DNA of 64,000 bases from Limonium bicolor (lineage: Eukaryota; Streptophyta; Magnoliopsida; Caryophyllales; Plumbaginaceae), in NCBI GenBank assembly GCA_023374045.1, contig CM041776.1, positions 137,023,296 through 137,087,295 on the forward strand, given 5' to 3'. Of the stretch, positions 49,319 through 62,301 are shown in pieces. Each line of letters opens with the position of its first letter. Position 1 is the first letter of the stretch. The notes under the pieces were generated by a model that searched no databases, had not been told where the DNA came from, and worked only from the letters and a program-made list of their open reading frames with translations. A program made the position numbers and the translations under genes.

Positions 49319-49693
49319 TTGGGTCAAAGTTCGGGTTGGGTCAAAGTTGAGTCAAAGTCAACATTCAAATTGGTCAAGGTCAATGTTTTTGGTCAAGGTC
49401 AACGTTGGATTGGTCAAAGTTCAGGTTGGTCAAATTTTTGATTGGTCAAAGTTGGACCGGATCAAAACTAGGTCAAGGTCAAAGTTCAGATTGGTCAAAG
49501 TTTGGATTGGGTCAAAGTGCGGTCAAAGTCAACATTTTTTGGTCAAGGTCAATGTTTTTGGTCAAGGTTTGGTCAAAGTTTGACATTCGGGTCAAGGTTT
49601 GATTCTTGTGGACTTGCTTGGTTTTGTGGACTTTGGTCAAAGTCAAAGGTTCGGTCAACTCGAGTTTGGTCAAAGGTTCGGGTCAAGGTCAAA
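49319..49693 (-). promoter_or_regulatory. Cluster of W-box cores (TTGACC) in the E LTR
   Basis: About 24 copies of GGTCAA on the plus strand in 375 bases, that is TTGACC in the sense direction, the core bound by plant WRKY factors. It also occurs at 63859-64000. It may be only a degenerate minisatellite; function is not shown. Confidence 0.5.
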
Positions 49694-52600
49694 TCGTTAG
49701 ACTTTTGTGGGCTTGGGCTGGTCTAGGCTTAATGGGCCGAATCGGATTTGGACCCGGAATGGGTTTGGGTCAAACTGGGCTTGAATCGGGCTTGATGAGC
49801 CAATTGTGTTTTGAAATGGGCTTTGATTTTATTTACAGGGTTGGGCCACACATGGATTGGGCCCGATGGCCTTATTGGGCTGAATGGGTCCAGCTAGAAG
49901 TGGGTCAGGCAAGAAGTGGGCCAGGTTGAATGATTTGGGCCCGATTTATTATTTGGGCTTGTTGGAGAAAATTTGATTGGGAATATTGGTCTATATACAT
50001 ATATACATATTTTAGGTGTATGTTTTAGGGTTTAGGGGTGTCACCACCACGAGATTGGTCAATGACCTATCAGGCCAGGGGGACCCCTCTATCCTAATGG
50101 CTTGGACCTAAGGACATAGTAGCTAAGGCTTATGGCATTAATAAGCAACAAGCAAAGGGCATAAATCACAAAACAACAAAGCAAATATCTCACATAGGGT
50201 ACAAACATTGGAGAAGCAAAATAAAGTGTAAACATTATGTACAAAAAATTGGTGATTGAACACTAGCGAAAATCCTACAAGATTTCAAATTAATTTCCAA
50301 GCTCTAATCAATATGTAGGAAGGGGCAAGATAAGCGCTAGGACAATATAACCCAAAACCAGCTAGAGATAACATTCTAAAATTGTTCACATGCAGAGAAT
50401 GAATTAAATTAAAGAATAAGTCCTAAGACTACAACCGGAAGTAAGAACAATAAACAAATTACAGATTAATACAAAATGTAGATAAAAATCTTAAATAGGG
50501 AGCTGCTATGGGGGGTCGCATTCGACGCCGCCTCACTTGAGCTGATAGGACCAGCAAGAAGTGCACCAACCGTTACATTTGTTTGAAGCGGAGACCCCGG
50601 TAGTGCAAGCCATGATCCCGTTGCTTAGTCTTAGAGTAGTTTCCCGTTCCACGAGCATTAGGTACATGTCAAAGAAACAAACCAACAGAGGCACAATACA
50701 TCAGTCAAGAGAACAGAGGGAGGTTGCGATGTGTGCAATGGGATCATACGGCCCCTCTCAATGGGAGGAAAGGGGGCAATCTAATCATCTCCCACACCCC
50801 AACCGAGAACATAGGAAAGAGTTTCAAGCTGCCAACGAAATGCTAAAATTGTAAGATAAATCAAACATTGGGGCTGCTACTCAGATTGATTCAACATCTT
50901 AGATTATGACTCAAACCAAAGTGTAGTATCAAAAGATGGGTTGTGAGTCATGTGGATCATGTGTGGAAGGGTTTTTAATCATTTCCCTCTAAAATGAATA
51001 ATTAATAAGGACCAGCCAGCCAAATGAGTGATTTATCTTAACAATTATTGCACAGGGCAACTATAACCCAATTCATGTTCTTATCTAAGCGCGGGACAAA
51101 TTATTTGCGGATCTTAAACCGATTTCCAAACCATATCAATGCGCAAGGGACTAGTTCAAAGCTGAAACGATTCAATTTCCAAACCAAAATTAGAGCGTGA
51201 GGAAAGAAATAAACAATATTGCTCGAGATGAGATAGCTGACCAGTAGGGCTTTCAAACCCATGAAGTACCAGACCCAAACGCATCAGCATAAACGTAAAG
51301 TCCAAGTCAAACACAGCGCCGCCCAGCTAAATCACGGCGCAGCCCAAGCAAAGCAAGGAGCACCCGTATTCAGTTGAACATATGTACGCAGATACAACGG
51401 GTCGGACAGAAATCAGCCCACAAACCAGGATGGCCCAGAGGAGTTATATCAAGGCAACATTGGGGCCTCAAACTCGACAACGAAAAGGCTGGACAAACGA
51501 GGAGCGAGGCCCAAACGTCCACAATCTCAACCGGCGATTAAAGATCCAGCCCAAGTATCAAAGTGGGTGTACCTCAGTCAAAGTCATGAAACACAAATGG
51601 GTGAAATGAGCATAATGCGTAATGAGCAATCAAAGATCGGACCTAGCTCGAAACGTATCCCGGCTCAAGATTTCAACAATTCAAGATCAATAACCAAGAG
51701 CAACTCGAGCGATCGAAACCGATAGATAGGATGCCAAATTAGAACTTAAACAGACAGTTCCTGCCTCATGCAGAAATCCAACGCGAAGTAGATTGATGTG
51801 GGTCAGCAAAACGTGTAACGAATTATGTCTAGAAGCCACATATTACAGTAAAGTAGTCAACAAACAAAATAAATCCAGATTATTTCGACAATCACCAAAA
51901 CCAAACCGCAGAAATTCGTCAACGATTAGATTCCCGAATCCAGTTCAAAGCCAGCAACGAGCACCAAAAGTTAAATTCAGGGATGGGACAAGAGGATGAA
52001 ACATAGGCACCGGAAAGAAATTTGTCAGCAACAGGATTACAACCTGAGAGGGTTCAACAGAAATTACCGAAGAGGCTACCAAGTCCAGAACGGAGAACAT
52101 TCAAACAACTCAACATTAGCGCAGGAACGGTAAATGCCACATAAACGAAACACATAAACCCCGATATCGGTGTGAGGCTCGCCATCTAAAAATGAGGTAG
52201 TCAACAGAGAATTTAAGCTTATAAAAGCTCAAATATAGATGATGAATCATGGCGGAAACAGGTTGAATTTAATCGGCAAGTCCCAACTGAAATCAAATCA
52301 AATGAAGCGAGATAGTATATTCAAGCAGAGGAGGAGGAATATAATGTTTCCTGATATCAGGGTGGAAATCACGGACTCCCGAGAGAGTATAATTGGGTTT
52401 GCCTTGGCCGAAGACATCACCTATCACTGGTGCACTCCGATTTTTGAGTAAGCTTCAACTGATTGCATTTGAGACTTGGAGTGCGTCATGAAAAACTGAT
52501 CCAAGGTTCAGCGGTGAAGGTAGAATCGGCCGAGAGTAACCTCCGGCAGATGATAGCGGGTGAGGAAATGACGATTTGGCGGTGGAATTGTCGCCTCTGA

Positions 52601-54017
52601 GTCACCTTGATTAGGGGATGTTCTTAGTTTTCCTCAAGGTCCTAGAGTTTGAGTTCGGGGAGGGAAAAGAAATGAATACCCTCTTGTGCGGAAAATTTGC
52701 TAAGGATGACGGTCGAAAGTAGAGAGGTGATGCGGGAGAAATGATAGGGATGGGCTAGATGTAAGATTGACTGGATTTGAGTTGGTTATTGCTTCTGGTT
52801 GTAGATTTCGGTGGCTTGGAGAAGGAGATGATTCTCTAGCTTTCGATTTTGATGATAGTTGCTAGCGGAAGTTCAACGGATGGGTGGTCACGAGATTGGC
52901 GTTGATTTTCTGGTCAAAACGAAGAAGATCGGTGAGATTGAGGGTGGGAGTTCGAGAGATGAGGGATGGTCAGAATCGAGAGAAACTCAGTCTTCAAAGA
53001 GATAGTATGGTTTTCTCTTCTTTCGGGTTCGAATGTTTGGAGGTGGTGAGGGATTGATGAGGAGGCGGTTGATGGAGAAGGTGATGGTGATCCGTTTCAA
53101 GTTCACCAGTTGGGTTGCAAGAGTTCCAGCGACGAAGAGGATGAGCCGGGGCGAAGCTTCGCTAGTGTTTGTGGTGATTTCCGGTAGGAAAGGCATTCAG
53201 GCCTGGCGTACATTTTTGGATTCTTCAGTTTGAAGATGGAGGAAGGGGAAGAAAATGGTCGGTTTCGAAGATGAACAAGATAGAGGGGGAGGAAGTGAAG
53301 AAACGATCGGGAAGAAAAAACCTATCAGACGCGGCTACTATTCCTTATGAAGAGAATAGTAGGGTTTTACGATGTCAAAAGGGCTGGTAAAATCAGAAGT
53401 GTTGGGCTTGGCAAACTGGATCCAATATTCGAAGGTGGCCTGCATTCATCTGGTCCTGAAAATGGGCTTGGGTTTGGGCTGCTGAGTTTGATTGAATACT
53501 GGGCTAAGCCCAAGTTTGGTCCTCTGAAAAATGAGAAAGGAAAAGGATGACCACAATAGAACTACATACAAAATTGAGGGAGAGAAAATAAAAACAATAA
53601 CTCGACATGAGTAAAATCATCAGAAACATATATGCAGGGTAAGACCAAAAGGGTATCAATAAAAATAAAATATTTTACTTACAAAATAATAACATAAAAA
53701 AGGATAAAAATAATATAAGTAAAATAAAGTAAATGAAATGCCCACGACTAAGGAAATAAAAATGAAAGAAAGAAAAAGAAAAAAAACAAATAGATAAATA
53801 AATAAAAGGGTAAGTCTAAAACAATAATTTTGAAAATTTCTGGAAAATTGGGTTTTTCTAAAATGTTTGAAAATTGGTTTAAAATTTTGTCGTAAAACGA
53901 TTGTTTCATTTTGACACGCACAGCAGTACGTTTTTTGAAAAGAAAGGCGACGACCCCTCTTATTTTATTTTCTATTTCAGACTTTGCTTTATGGGGTGAG
54001 AATTTTTGGTGTCTACA

Positions 54018-54030
54018 GATGGCTCCCCTT
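54018..54030 (-). other. Element E polypurine tract
   Basis: The minus strand reads AAGGGGAGCCATC directly before the LTR start TGTAGACACC. Confidence 0.8.
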
Positions 54031-54155
54031 GATTCAATTCTGCAATAGAAGGCTTGCAGAATTGGATCAAGGTTGACGGGGCGCCAAAAATTCTCACTGC
54101 GGTTTAGTGGCGCATTGGGATGCGATCGTGAGTGTATGAATGTGATTGAAAGTAC

Positions 54156-54411
54156 GAGGACTTATGACGAGCCTCAGTTAGACCTCTTGACATCTAACCC
54201 TAGGACTCATGACAAGCCTATAATGCAATTGAAAGTACGAGGACTTATGACGAGCCTCAACTAGACCTCTTGATATCTAGCCATAGGACTTATGACGAGC
54301 CTATGATACTAACAATGTTTTGGTTTAGAGTGCACGAGGACTTAGGAGTGCCTCAACTGGACCTCTTGATATCCAGCCCTAGGGCTTATGACGAGCCTAG
54401 AATGCAAGTTC
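54156..54411 (-). repeat. Three tandem copies of an 83-97-bp unit in E
   Basis: Units start at 54156, 54239 and 54336, each with GAGGACTTATGACGAGCCTC-like starts and GACCTCTTGATATC in the middle. They directly precede the 49-bp array. Confidence 0.88.
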
Positions 54412-56600
54412 GGTACCATACTAGTAGCGCAATAGCTGTCTAGCAGGTGTAAAACGAAAGGCGACCGTACTAGTAGCGCAATAGCTGTCTAGCAGGTGTA
54501 AAATGAAAAGAAATCGACCGCGCTAGTAGCGCAATAGCTGTCTAGGGGTGTAAAACGAAAAGTCGACCGCACTAGTAGCGCAATAGCTGCCTAGCGGGTG
54601 TAAAACGAAAGGCGACCGTACTAGTAGCGCAATAGCTGTCTAGCAGGTATAAAATGAGAAGTCGACCGCACTAGTAGCGCAATAGCTGCCTAGCGGGTGT
54701 AAAACGAAAGACGACCGTACTAGTAGCGCAATAGCTGTCTAGCAGGTGTAAAACGAAAGGCGACCGTACTAGTAGCGCAATAGCTGTCTAGCAGGTGTAA
54801 AATGAAAAGAAATCGACCGCGCTAGTAGCGCAATAGCTGTCTAGCGGGTGTAAAATGAAAAGTCGACCGCACTAGTAGCGCAATAGCTGCCTAGCGGGTG
54901 TAAAACAAAAGGCGACCGTACTAGTAGCGCAATAGCTGTCTAGCAGGTGTAAAATGAGAAGTCGACCGCACTAGTAGCGCAATAGCTGTCTAGCGGGTGT
55001 AAAACGAAAGGCGACCGTACTAGTAGCGCAATAGCTGTCTAGCAGGTGTAAAATGAAAAGAAATCGACCGCGCTAGTAGCGCAATAGCTGTCTAGCGGGT
55101 GTAAAATGAAAAGTCGACCGCACTAGTAACGCAATAGCTGCCTAGCGGGTGTAAAACGAAAGGCGACCGTACTAGTAGCGCAATAGCTGTCTAGCAGGTA
55201 TAAAATGAGAAGTCGACCGCACTAGTAGCGCAATAGCTGCCTAGCGGGTGTAAAACGAAAGGCGACCGTACTAGTAGCGCAATAGCTGTCTAGCAGGTGT
55301 AAAACGAAAGGCGACCGTACTAGTAGCGCAATAGCTGTCTAGCAGGTATAAAATGAGAAGTCGACCGCACTAGTAGCGCAATAGCTGCCTAGTGGGTGTA
55401 AAACGAAAGGCGACCGTACTAGTAGCGCAATAGCTGTCTAGCAGGTGTAAAACGAAAGGCGACCGTACTAGTAGCGCAATAGCTGTCTAGCAGGTGTAAA
55501 ATGAAAAGAAATCGACCGCGCTAGTAGCGCAATAGCTGTCTAGCGGGTGTAAAACGAAAAGTCGACCGCACTAGTAGCGCAATAGCTGCCTAGCGGGTGT
55601 AAAACAAAAGGCGACCGTACTAGTAGCGCAATAGCTGTCTAGCAGGTGTAAAATGAGAAGTCGACCGCACTAGTAGCGCAATAGCTGCCTAGCGGGTGTA
55701 AAACGAAAGGCGACCGTACTAGTAGCGCAATAGCTGTCTAGCAGGTGTAAAATGAAAAGAAATCGACCGCGCTAGTAGCGCAATAGCTGTCTAGGGGTGT
55801 AAAACGAAAAGTCGACCGCACTAGTAGCGCAATAGCTGCCTAGCGGGTGTAAAACGAAAGGCGACCGTACTAGTAGCGCAATAGCTGTCTAGCCGGTATA
55901 AAATGAGAAGTCGACCGCACTAGTAGCGCAATAGCTGCCTAGCGGGTGTAAAACGAAAGGCGACCGTACTAGTAGCGCAATAGCTGTCTAGCAGGTGTAA
56001 AACGAAAGGCGACCGTACTAGTAGCGCAATAGCTGTCTAGCAGGTGTAAAATGAAAAGAAATCGACCGCGCTAGTAGCGCAATAGCTGTCTAGCGGGTGT
56101 AAAACGAAAAGTCGACCGCACTAGTAGCGCAATAGCTGCCTAGCGGGTGTAAAACAAAAGGCGACCGTACTAGTAGCGCAATAGCTGTCTAGCAGGTGTA
56201 AAATGAGAAGTCGACCGCACTAGTAGCGCAATAGCTGCCTAGCGGGTGTAAAACGAAAGGCGACCGTACTAGTAGCGCAATAGCTGTCTAGCAGGTGTAA
56301 AATGAAAAGTCGACCGCACTAGTAGCGCAATAGCTGTCTAGCAGGTGTAAAATGAAAATTTGACCGCACTAGTAGCGCAATAGCTGTCTAGCGGGTGTAA
56401 AATGAAAGGCGACCGTACGAGTAGCGCAATAGCTGTCTAGCAGGTGTAAAACGAAAAATTCGACCGCACTAGTAGCACAATAGCTGTCTAGCGGGTGTAA
56501 AACGAAAGGCGACCGTACTAGTAGCGCAATAGCTGTCTAGCAGGTGTAAAACGAAAAATTCGACCGCACTAGTAGCGCAATAGCTGTCTAGCGGGTGTGA
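54412..56600 (-). repeat. 44-copy satellite-like array, 49-53-bp unit, with higher-order structure
   Basis: Unit core CTAGTAGCGCAATAGCTG followed by (T/C)CTAGC(A/G)GGTGTAAAA and a variable A/G-rich spacer of three main types (CGAAAGGCGACCGTA; TGAAAAGAAATCGACCGCG; GAGAAGTCGACCGCA). I count 44 units. Spacer types recur in blocks of 5 or 6 units, often alternating 6+5, giving an 11-unit period of about 545 bp. It lies in the element's 3' region next to the polypurine tract. Confidence 0.93.
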
Positions 56601-59600
56601 AGATGCATTAGATAGTGAACAAATTTTGTGGGTATATGCAGATGATATGTGATGTGAGGTGATTAACCGATGTATTAATTGAATCAAACTCCCTATTTGT
56701 GGATGTAGATTTTCTTGTGAGCTGATGGTTCCACAGTTGCTTCAAAACATTGAGATGACTTTGGCATGTATTGGTGGCTCTAGCATGCATTGGTTGCTCC
56801 TGTTTGCACTGATTTCTGGTATGCAATGATGGCTCCGGTGTGTGTTGATGGCTCCGGTATGCAGTGGTCGCTCCGGGTTACGCCAATGGCTCTGGTATGC
56901 ACTGATGGCTCTGGTGTGGCCAACGGTCCGGGGTGGTTGGTGGGTTTTGATATGGCAGTGAACTTGAGAATGGTCGATGGTCTTGATGCGGTTGTTGAAG
57001 TTCGAGGTGACTGATCGGTTGGCTCCATCTGATGGATTTGCTGTGGGTGGACTTGTTATCATTCTGAATAACCAAACATGGTTGGATGTCTTGGGTGTAG
57101 TTCTGATCATGGCTCCGAGATGGCTCCGTCATGATTCTGGGATGCTCTGTTTGATGATAGCGAGGAGTGAAAGGGGATTGTCACCTTCGAGGTGGTTGCA
57201 CCCTTGGCGGGCTGCCTACGTACTCAATTCTGTATTGAGATCAGACCATACGTAGTTCGAAACTTTGTAGGCAAGGCCCTGGTGACGAAATGGCTCCTTT
57301 TGAGGTGGCTCTCATATTGTTCTCATACTATTGGGATGGCCACCGTGTAGCTTTAGGGATGGTCTCAAAGTTTTGAGGATGGCTCTCGCATGGCTCCAGA
57401 TTGGATTTAGAAGCGGTGTCGATAGGGATTGAGTATGGCAGTGGATGGCTCCGAGATGGTCTTCGTGTGGCTCTGGATAGCTCTTGAATGGTTCGATGTA
57501 GCTCGGTGATAGCCCGGGATGGCTCTGGTTTTGACTTTTTTGGATCGGAAGTTGTGCTTCAAAGACTACAATTAAAGTCGACTTTTAGCCAGACTAGGCA
57601 GAGTATTTACAAGTTGGATGTGGATGATGAACTGATGCATGCAAATATTAAATGTTGTATACGATGCAAAATGCATATGCGATTTTTGGAGAGAAGGTAT
57701 GGCCCTATCTCTATTAATATGAGGTTTACGAATATAAGACATCTTCAGGTCGATCTTGAGTGATTATTAAACTCGAATGCGTGAATCACTTTCCTCTCAC
57801 GGAGGGATGCGGGTCAATCTCTCGTGAGTATGGTCGTGTGTGATAATGATGTGATGATACTCTCGATGCTCGGAGCAGTATTTTCCTTAGAATTCCTTTT
57901 TGAGGTTCTGGACTTTCCAATCCTCACAAATTCCTCAATTGCAATGGGGTTAGCTGTTTATGATTTGGTGCTTCGATCAAAGAGTCACTCGCACTCGAAA
58001 GACCTTGTGGGGTAAGGTCACACTCTTCCACTCATGGTCCCTTTGGGATGAAGGGACATGTTGATAACAAGTATGAAGCTTATGATTCATGTTTCAGATC
58101 CGATACTTTTCAGTTAACGCTCATCAACTAACGAGTCAGAGGTCTTTTATTGGGTTATAACGGGGCTGAGGGGTGTGATGTGTGTCACATGGGACTGGAG
58201 GATTTATTTAGGAGTTGTGGAGCTTTTGTGCAATAGATAATATGTTTCACCTTCGCCATGGGTGGAATGATTAGACGGGCTTTGATAACCCCTTATCGGT
58301 TTCTTCGGGACATCATTGGTCCTTTTGGTTTGGATTTCTCCTTCTTGCCTCTTCTGGCGTACGATTTGAACTTTCTTCTCATTTTTGTGTTTTTGAGATT
58401 GCATTTGGCTCATCAACTTTCTCAAGCATTTTTTGCTTTGCATTTTGGCCTTCAGCTTCAAAGTTGCATTGACTTATCGATCTACTTGAACATTTTCAGC
58501 TTTCTTTTAGGTGTTTGGCCTTGGAGTTGCATTGACTCACTGATAACTTTGAACATTTCATTGTTTTTGTGGAAGATGGTGGGGAGGGACCATGGCTCCA
58601 GCTCCTTCGAGATCCTCTATTGCAAGGGCAGGTAAGTATATGTACGTGGGTTGGCATGTTGTGGAGTTTCTGAAGAAAGAGTTTTTCATGAAAGGCTCAG
58701 CGGGGCTCACTAAGGGGTTATGTAAAGGGCAGTCAAAGCTTTTTGGTTTTGTGGGGATTTTTATTCCTAAGTGCCTCGTCATCCTTATTAGTCAATGATT
58801 GTTTTCTTACTATTCTCGGATCTTTGCATGAATCACAGTTCGTATCCTGTTTATCGACATTGATCTCGCTATGAATTGTGCCTCTCCATGTGTTGAAGGA
58901 AGACACAAGTCGCTCGTGGTTTTACCTCTGTGGACTCGCTCCATCTTTCCTCATCACTCATTGGATTGTCCAAAACACTCATTTGAAATTCAAAGGAAAA
59001 TACCGCTCTTCGCACACTACTCACTTGGTTTGTGGTGCTGATTTTGGTTAGACCCTTGTATTCATTGATGGGTCGAGAGTTTAGTGGTTCACGCACTCCG
59101 TTCAATCATTCTCTCAAGATTTTTCCCAAAGATGTCATTCGATACGAGAGTATGCAAACACGACTATCTACAATGCAATCTATTGTGGTAATATGGAATT
59201 ACTACGTATAAGATGCGTGAAATGCTAAAAGTGATGAATGAAGATGGTTGACTTTGGATTTTGACTGAATGTTTTTTTTGTTGTGTGTTTTTCGTTTTGA
59301 ATGCAATGCATGAGTGATAAGGTTATGACTAGTCTCGCTTGAGCCAAATTCAGCTTGCGATTCATGAAGCTCATCCTGTCACGATTGGCCCTGAAGATGA
59401 TCTATGTGAGAGAAGTTGTTAGGTGTGATGTGAGAGAGGCTGTTTCAGAAAGACATTCGGTTGATGATTGGCTTCTGGAGTTTTTGGACTTTTAGGGAGT
59501 GACCACTCCCGCATGGTGGTCCCATGATATGACAGTGACTGCATTTTTGGGATTTTTTGAAGGCATGATTTTTTGGATTTTTGGGTGTATGATTTTTTTG

Positions 59601-61080
59601 GATTTTTTGGATGTTTTTTCTGGTATATGCTTTTTGTTGTTATTGGTCTCTATGTGCATGGTATGCCGAATGGGAAAATGTTTGAATCCCTGGTATTTCT
59701 TGCTATTATTTCGAAGATCATGTTGTCGCTCGTGGGCAAAGACGGTTAATCACCTGCAAAAACAGTCACCAAAAAAGAATCTAACAGACGCAAATGCTAG
59801 TGCGCTTGAAAAATGGGATGAATGTTTGTGTGTGATGTGTTGAGAATGCAACATGTGATCATGCAATTTCTGCGAGATGGGTGTGATTCATGCATGATTA
59901 ATGAATGTGAACTGACCGAAAACGGGAAGAAACAAGTTGTGCGTGCTAAAAGAAATCAACTTTTTTAGAAAAACAGTTTTGAAAACATGTGTTTTCGAAG
60001 TGGTGGGTTTTCTCAATATGAGTTTTGACGCTCGGTCATTCGCAAATAAGATAGGGAGTGGGGAACCCTATACACATTGATCTAAATAAATTCAACAGGA
60101 ATGTACAACCTATACACAAAGTCTATTCAGAAATTGACAAGAGAGAAAAGAATGTTAGGGGAAAACCTATACATCAATTCTAAAAAGTCATTAAATGGGG
60201 GAGTTTGAGCTTAAAAACTTCTCCCGAATTCTTCTGCTTCGTCTTCGAGCTTCTGACTGACTGCTTATTCATGTGTGGGCTCCTGATTGGCCGTTCGATC
60301 GTCTTCGGGTTCGGTCAACAAGATGACACTATGATCAAGAGAAATTGGTTGGTGCTCTTCTGACCCTCAGCAACTTCGAACTCGGATGGTTGTTTCTAGT
60401 CTTCATGTCACTGGACTCGGGTTGGTGCAGCTCTGATTTTTGGTTCAGACTGTTGTTGATCTTCATGCGCTCCACTTGCTCCGACGAGGAAGATGAGGGG
60501 CTTCTTTTTTTGAGAAAGGAAAGATGAATGATCGAGCACAAAATCTTTGTGAAAATCCACCACTTTTGTGAAAACACGAAATGACTAGTACGCTCCACAG
60601 TAATGACCACTGCTCTTGAAGGTGGGTTGAACTTCAAAAATAGCGAGTCACAACATGGGGACTAAATCATTTATTTTGAAATACGTTTGTGAAAATCAAC
60701 TTCGAAAACTGTTTTCAAAAACAAGTTTGAGATAATATTCATGAAAAAGTTGTTTGAAATTCGTTTGTAAAAAGCAGGTTTTTGAAATCCATTTTTGGAA
60801 ATAGTTTTTTTTTGAAATAACATTTGTAAGAAATACTGATCGAAAATCATTTGAAAGTAACAGTTTTTGAAATCTGGTCTTTACAAACCGTTGGACAAAG
60901 TTTATTTTCTGAAAGAATTTGATTGAAAATGATTTTGAAAACTGCTTTGGAAATAATAATTTTGAAATCATTCGAGATGAACGGCTTTGAAGATATTTCA
61001 TTAGAGCGTTCGACATGATTCGTTTTCTGATTTTTCAAGTGTTTAAATCGTGATCACATAGACATAAGAACGAAAATATA
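56601..61080 (-). other. Element E interior, non-coding
   Basis: No recognisable protein. 56760-57540 is rich in ATGGCTCC/ATGGCTCT words (GGAGCCAT in the sense direction), echoing the polypurine tract GGGGAGCCATC. 57216-57255 holds a CTACGTA...TACGTAG hairpin also present in the LTR. 60660-61030 is made of degenerate TTTGAAATC/GAAAAC words. Confidence 0.6.
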
Positions 61081-62279
61081 AATCGTGGCTGGTTTTATGT
61101 GGAGCTGAGTGCGAATGATTGGGATAATCACCTTCCAGGTCAATCAGTGCTTCCATACCACCGGGGGAACCGTCGTTCCTTCACTGTTCATCTCTCGGGA
61201 TTTATCTCTGTTATGCCTTGTGGGGCACGTCATCAAGAAAGTCCGGAGTGCTAAGTCAAAGGTCAGGAACCCGAGTGATACAGTCACATGAGCCACGGCC
61301 GGGGATTATCACAACATACTCACTTTTGGGAAACTTGGGGAAGTACTGCATGGGAACGGGTCTCTCGTCATCTGCACGGTCAGGTGTGTCTAAAGTCCAA
61401 ATTATTCACTGACTACGTTGTGCCATGTATGGGTATCCGGTAAATCGGGATCCTCTATGGACGTGTAGCGTGACATTGGGCTTTAGAGACACCCGTGGTG
61501 CAGAGGAACAATGGAGAACTGAGCCCATGCAATCTTCAGGGTAAGGCAGAAGGGTGGTCAGACAGGCGGCATACAAGGGGGTGACTACCCATAAAACCCG
61601 TCCTAGACACCGGATTAGGCAGCTGGACACTAAGGCTCATGGTTCACTATATGCTGGTCTGGACTCGGATATGGAGGATAATTTTGGATCATGAGTCTTC
61701 AGGGCGTAGGTCGGTGACCGTCTCGCCTCGCGGGCTTAACCACTCAGTGAGTGACCCGACTCATGGGAAATCAATCGTGGACCGATTGGGATGCCGTGAC
61801 TCGTGGAAAAAGGGGTGACACAGAGGAATGCATGTCCTAAGCTACCCATGCACTCACAACTTGTAAATGTAAAAGCGGTAATGGTGTAGGTCAATGACCG
61901 TCTCACCCCGCAACAAGCAACAATATATATGATAATGTAAATAAACCATAGAAGAACAAGCAACCCTATTTACTAACTGTTTTGTCTTGAAGGCGGTAAT
62001 TCCAATTGGTTGTTATTAACCTGAAGGGAAGTTAGCTTCATTCAATCCTAAGTGTCTCTTTCTAATCGTGAGCTAATGATTAAACCAATTGTTGCAATGT
62101 TTGTTGAGGATTTAACAAATCCTAGCTGTCCTCATCAGCTACACACTCTAAGTGTGGAGTAGAATAATCCTAGAGGCTTGGAATGAATCTCTTGAAGGTT
62201 TTGAAAGAAGTGGGGAAGTCCCGACAATTTTGAATGGAGTTCAGTCTTCCTTGAGTTTTGAGAAAAACTTACTCAAGTT
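61081..62279 (-). other. Element E leader next to the PBS
   Basis: Non-coding. Contains two diverged copies of GTAGGTC(G/A)(G/A)TGACCGTCTC (61708 and 61888) and several short inverted words. No open frame of interest. Confidence 0.5.
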
Positions 62280-62298
62280 TTCCCCAGCAGAGTCGCCA
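62280..62298 (-). promoter_or_regulatory. Element E primer binding site
   Basis: The minus strand reads TGGCGACTCTGCTGGGGAA, three bases from the LTR end. It is the same tRNA type as in A and B. Confidence 0.9.
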
Positions 62299-62301
62299 TT
62301 C

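Larger units (their letters stand above)
47816..54017 (-). repeat. Element E 3' LTR (6.2 kb)
   Basis: The first roughly 1.65 kb matches 62302-64000 almost base for base, apart from a 34-base deletion near 48013, differing 26-bp repeat counts (48790-49085 versus 63296-63625) and small indels. The rest cannot be compared because the other copy leaves the window. Contains a GGTCAA-rich block at 49319-49693 and GGGCC/TGGGCT words at 49716-49960. 49985-54017 is non-coding; weak frames at 50561 and 51382 have no recognisable domain. Confidence 0.87.

Noticed and set aside
50561..53550. Short open frames in the E LTR
   Set aside because: Unrelated compositions, no shared frame and no domain; the comparable part of the other LTR is outside the window.
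54412..56600. Regular repeats of about 50 bp resembling a CRISPR array
   Set aside because: The spacers are three recurring variants rather than unique sequences, there are no cas genes, and the context is plant retrotransposon DNA. It is a satellite-like array.
56469..57255. Overlapping open frames over 56.4-57.3 kb
   Set aside because: Derived from the end of the 49-bp array and from GGCTCC-rich repeats; His/Asn/Thr-rich low-complexity peptides only.
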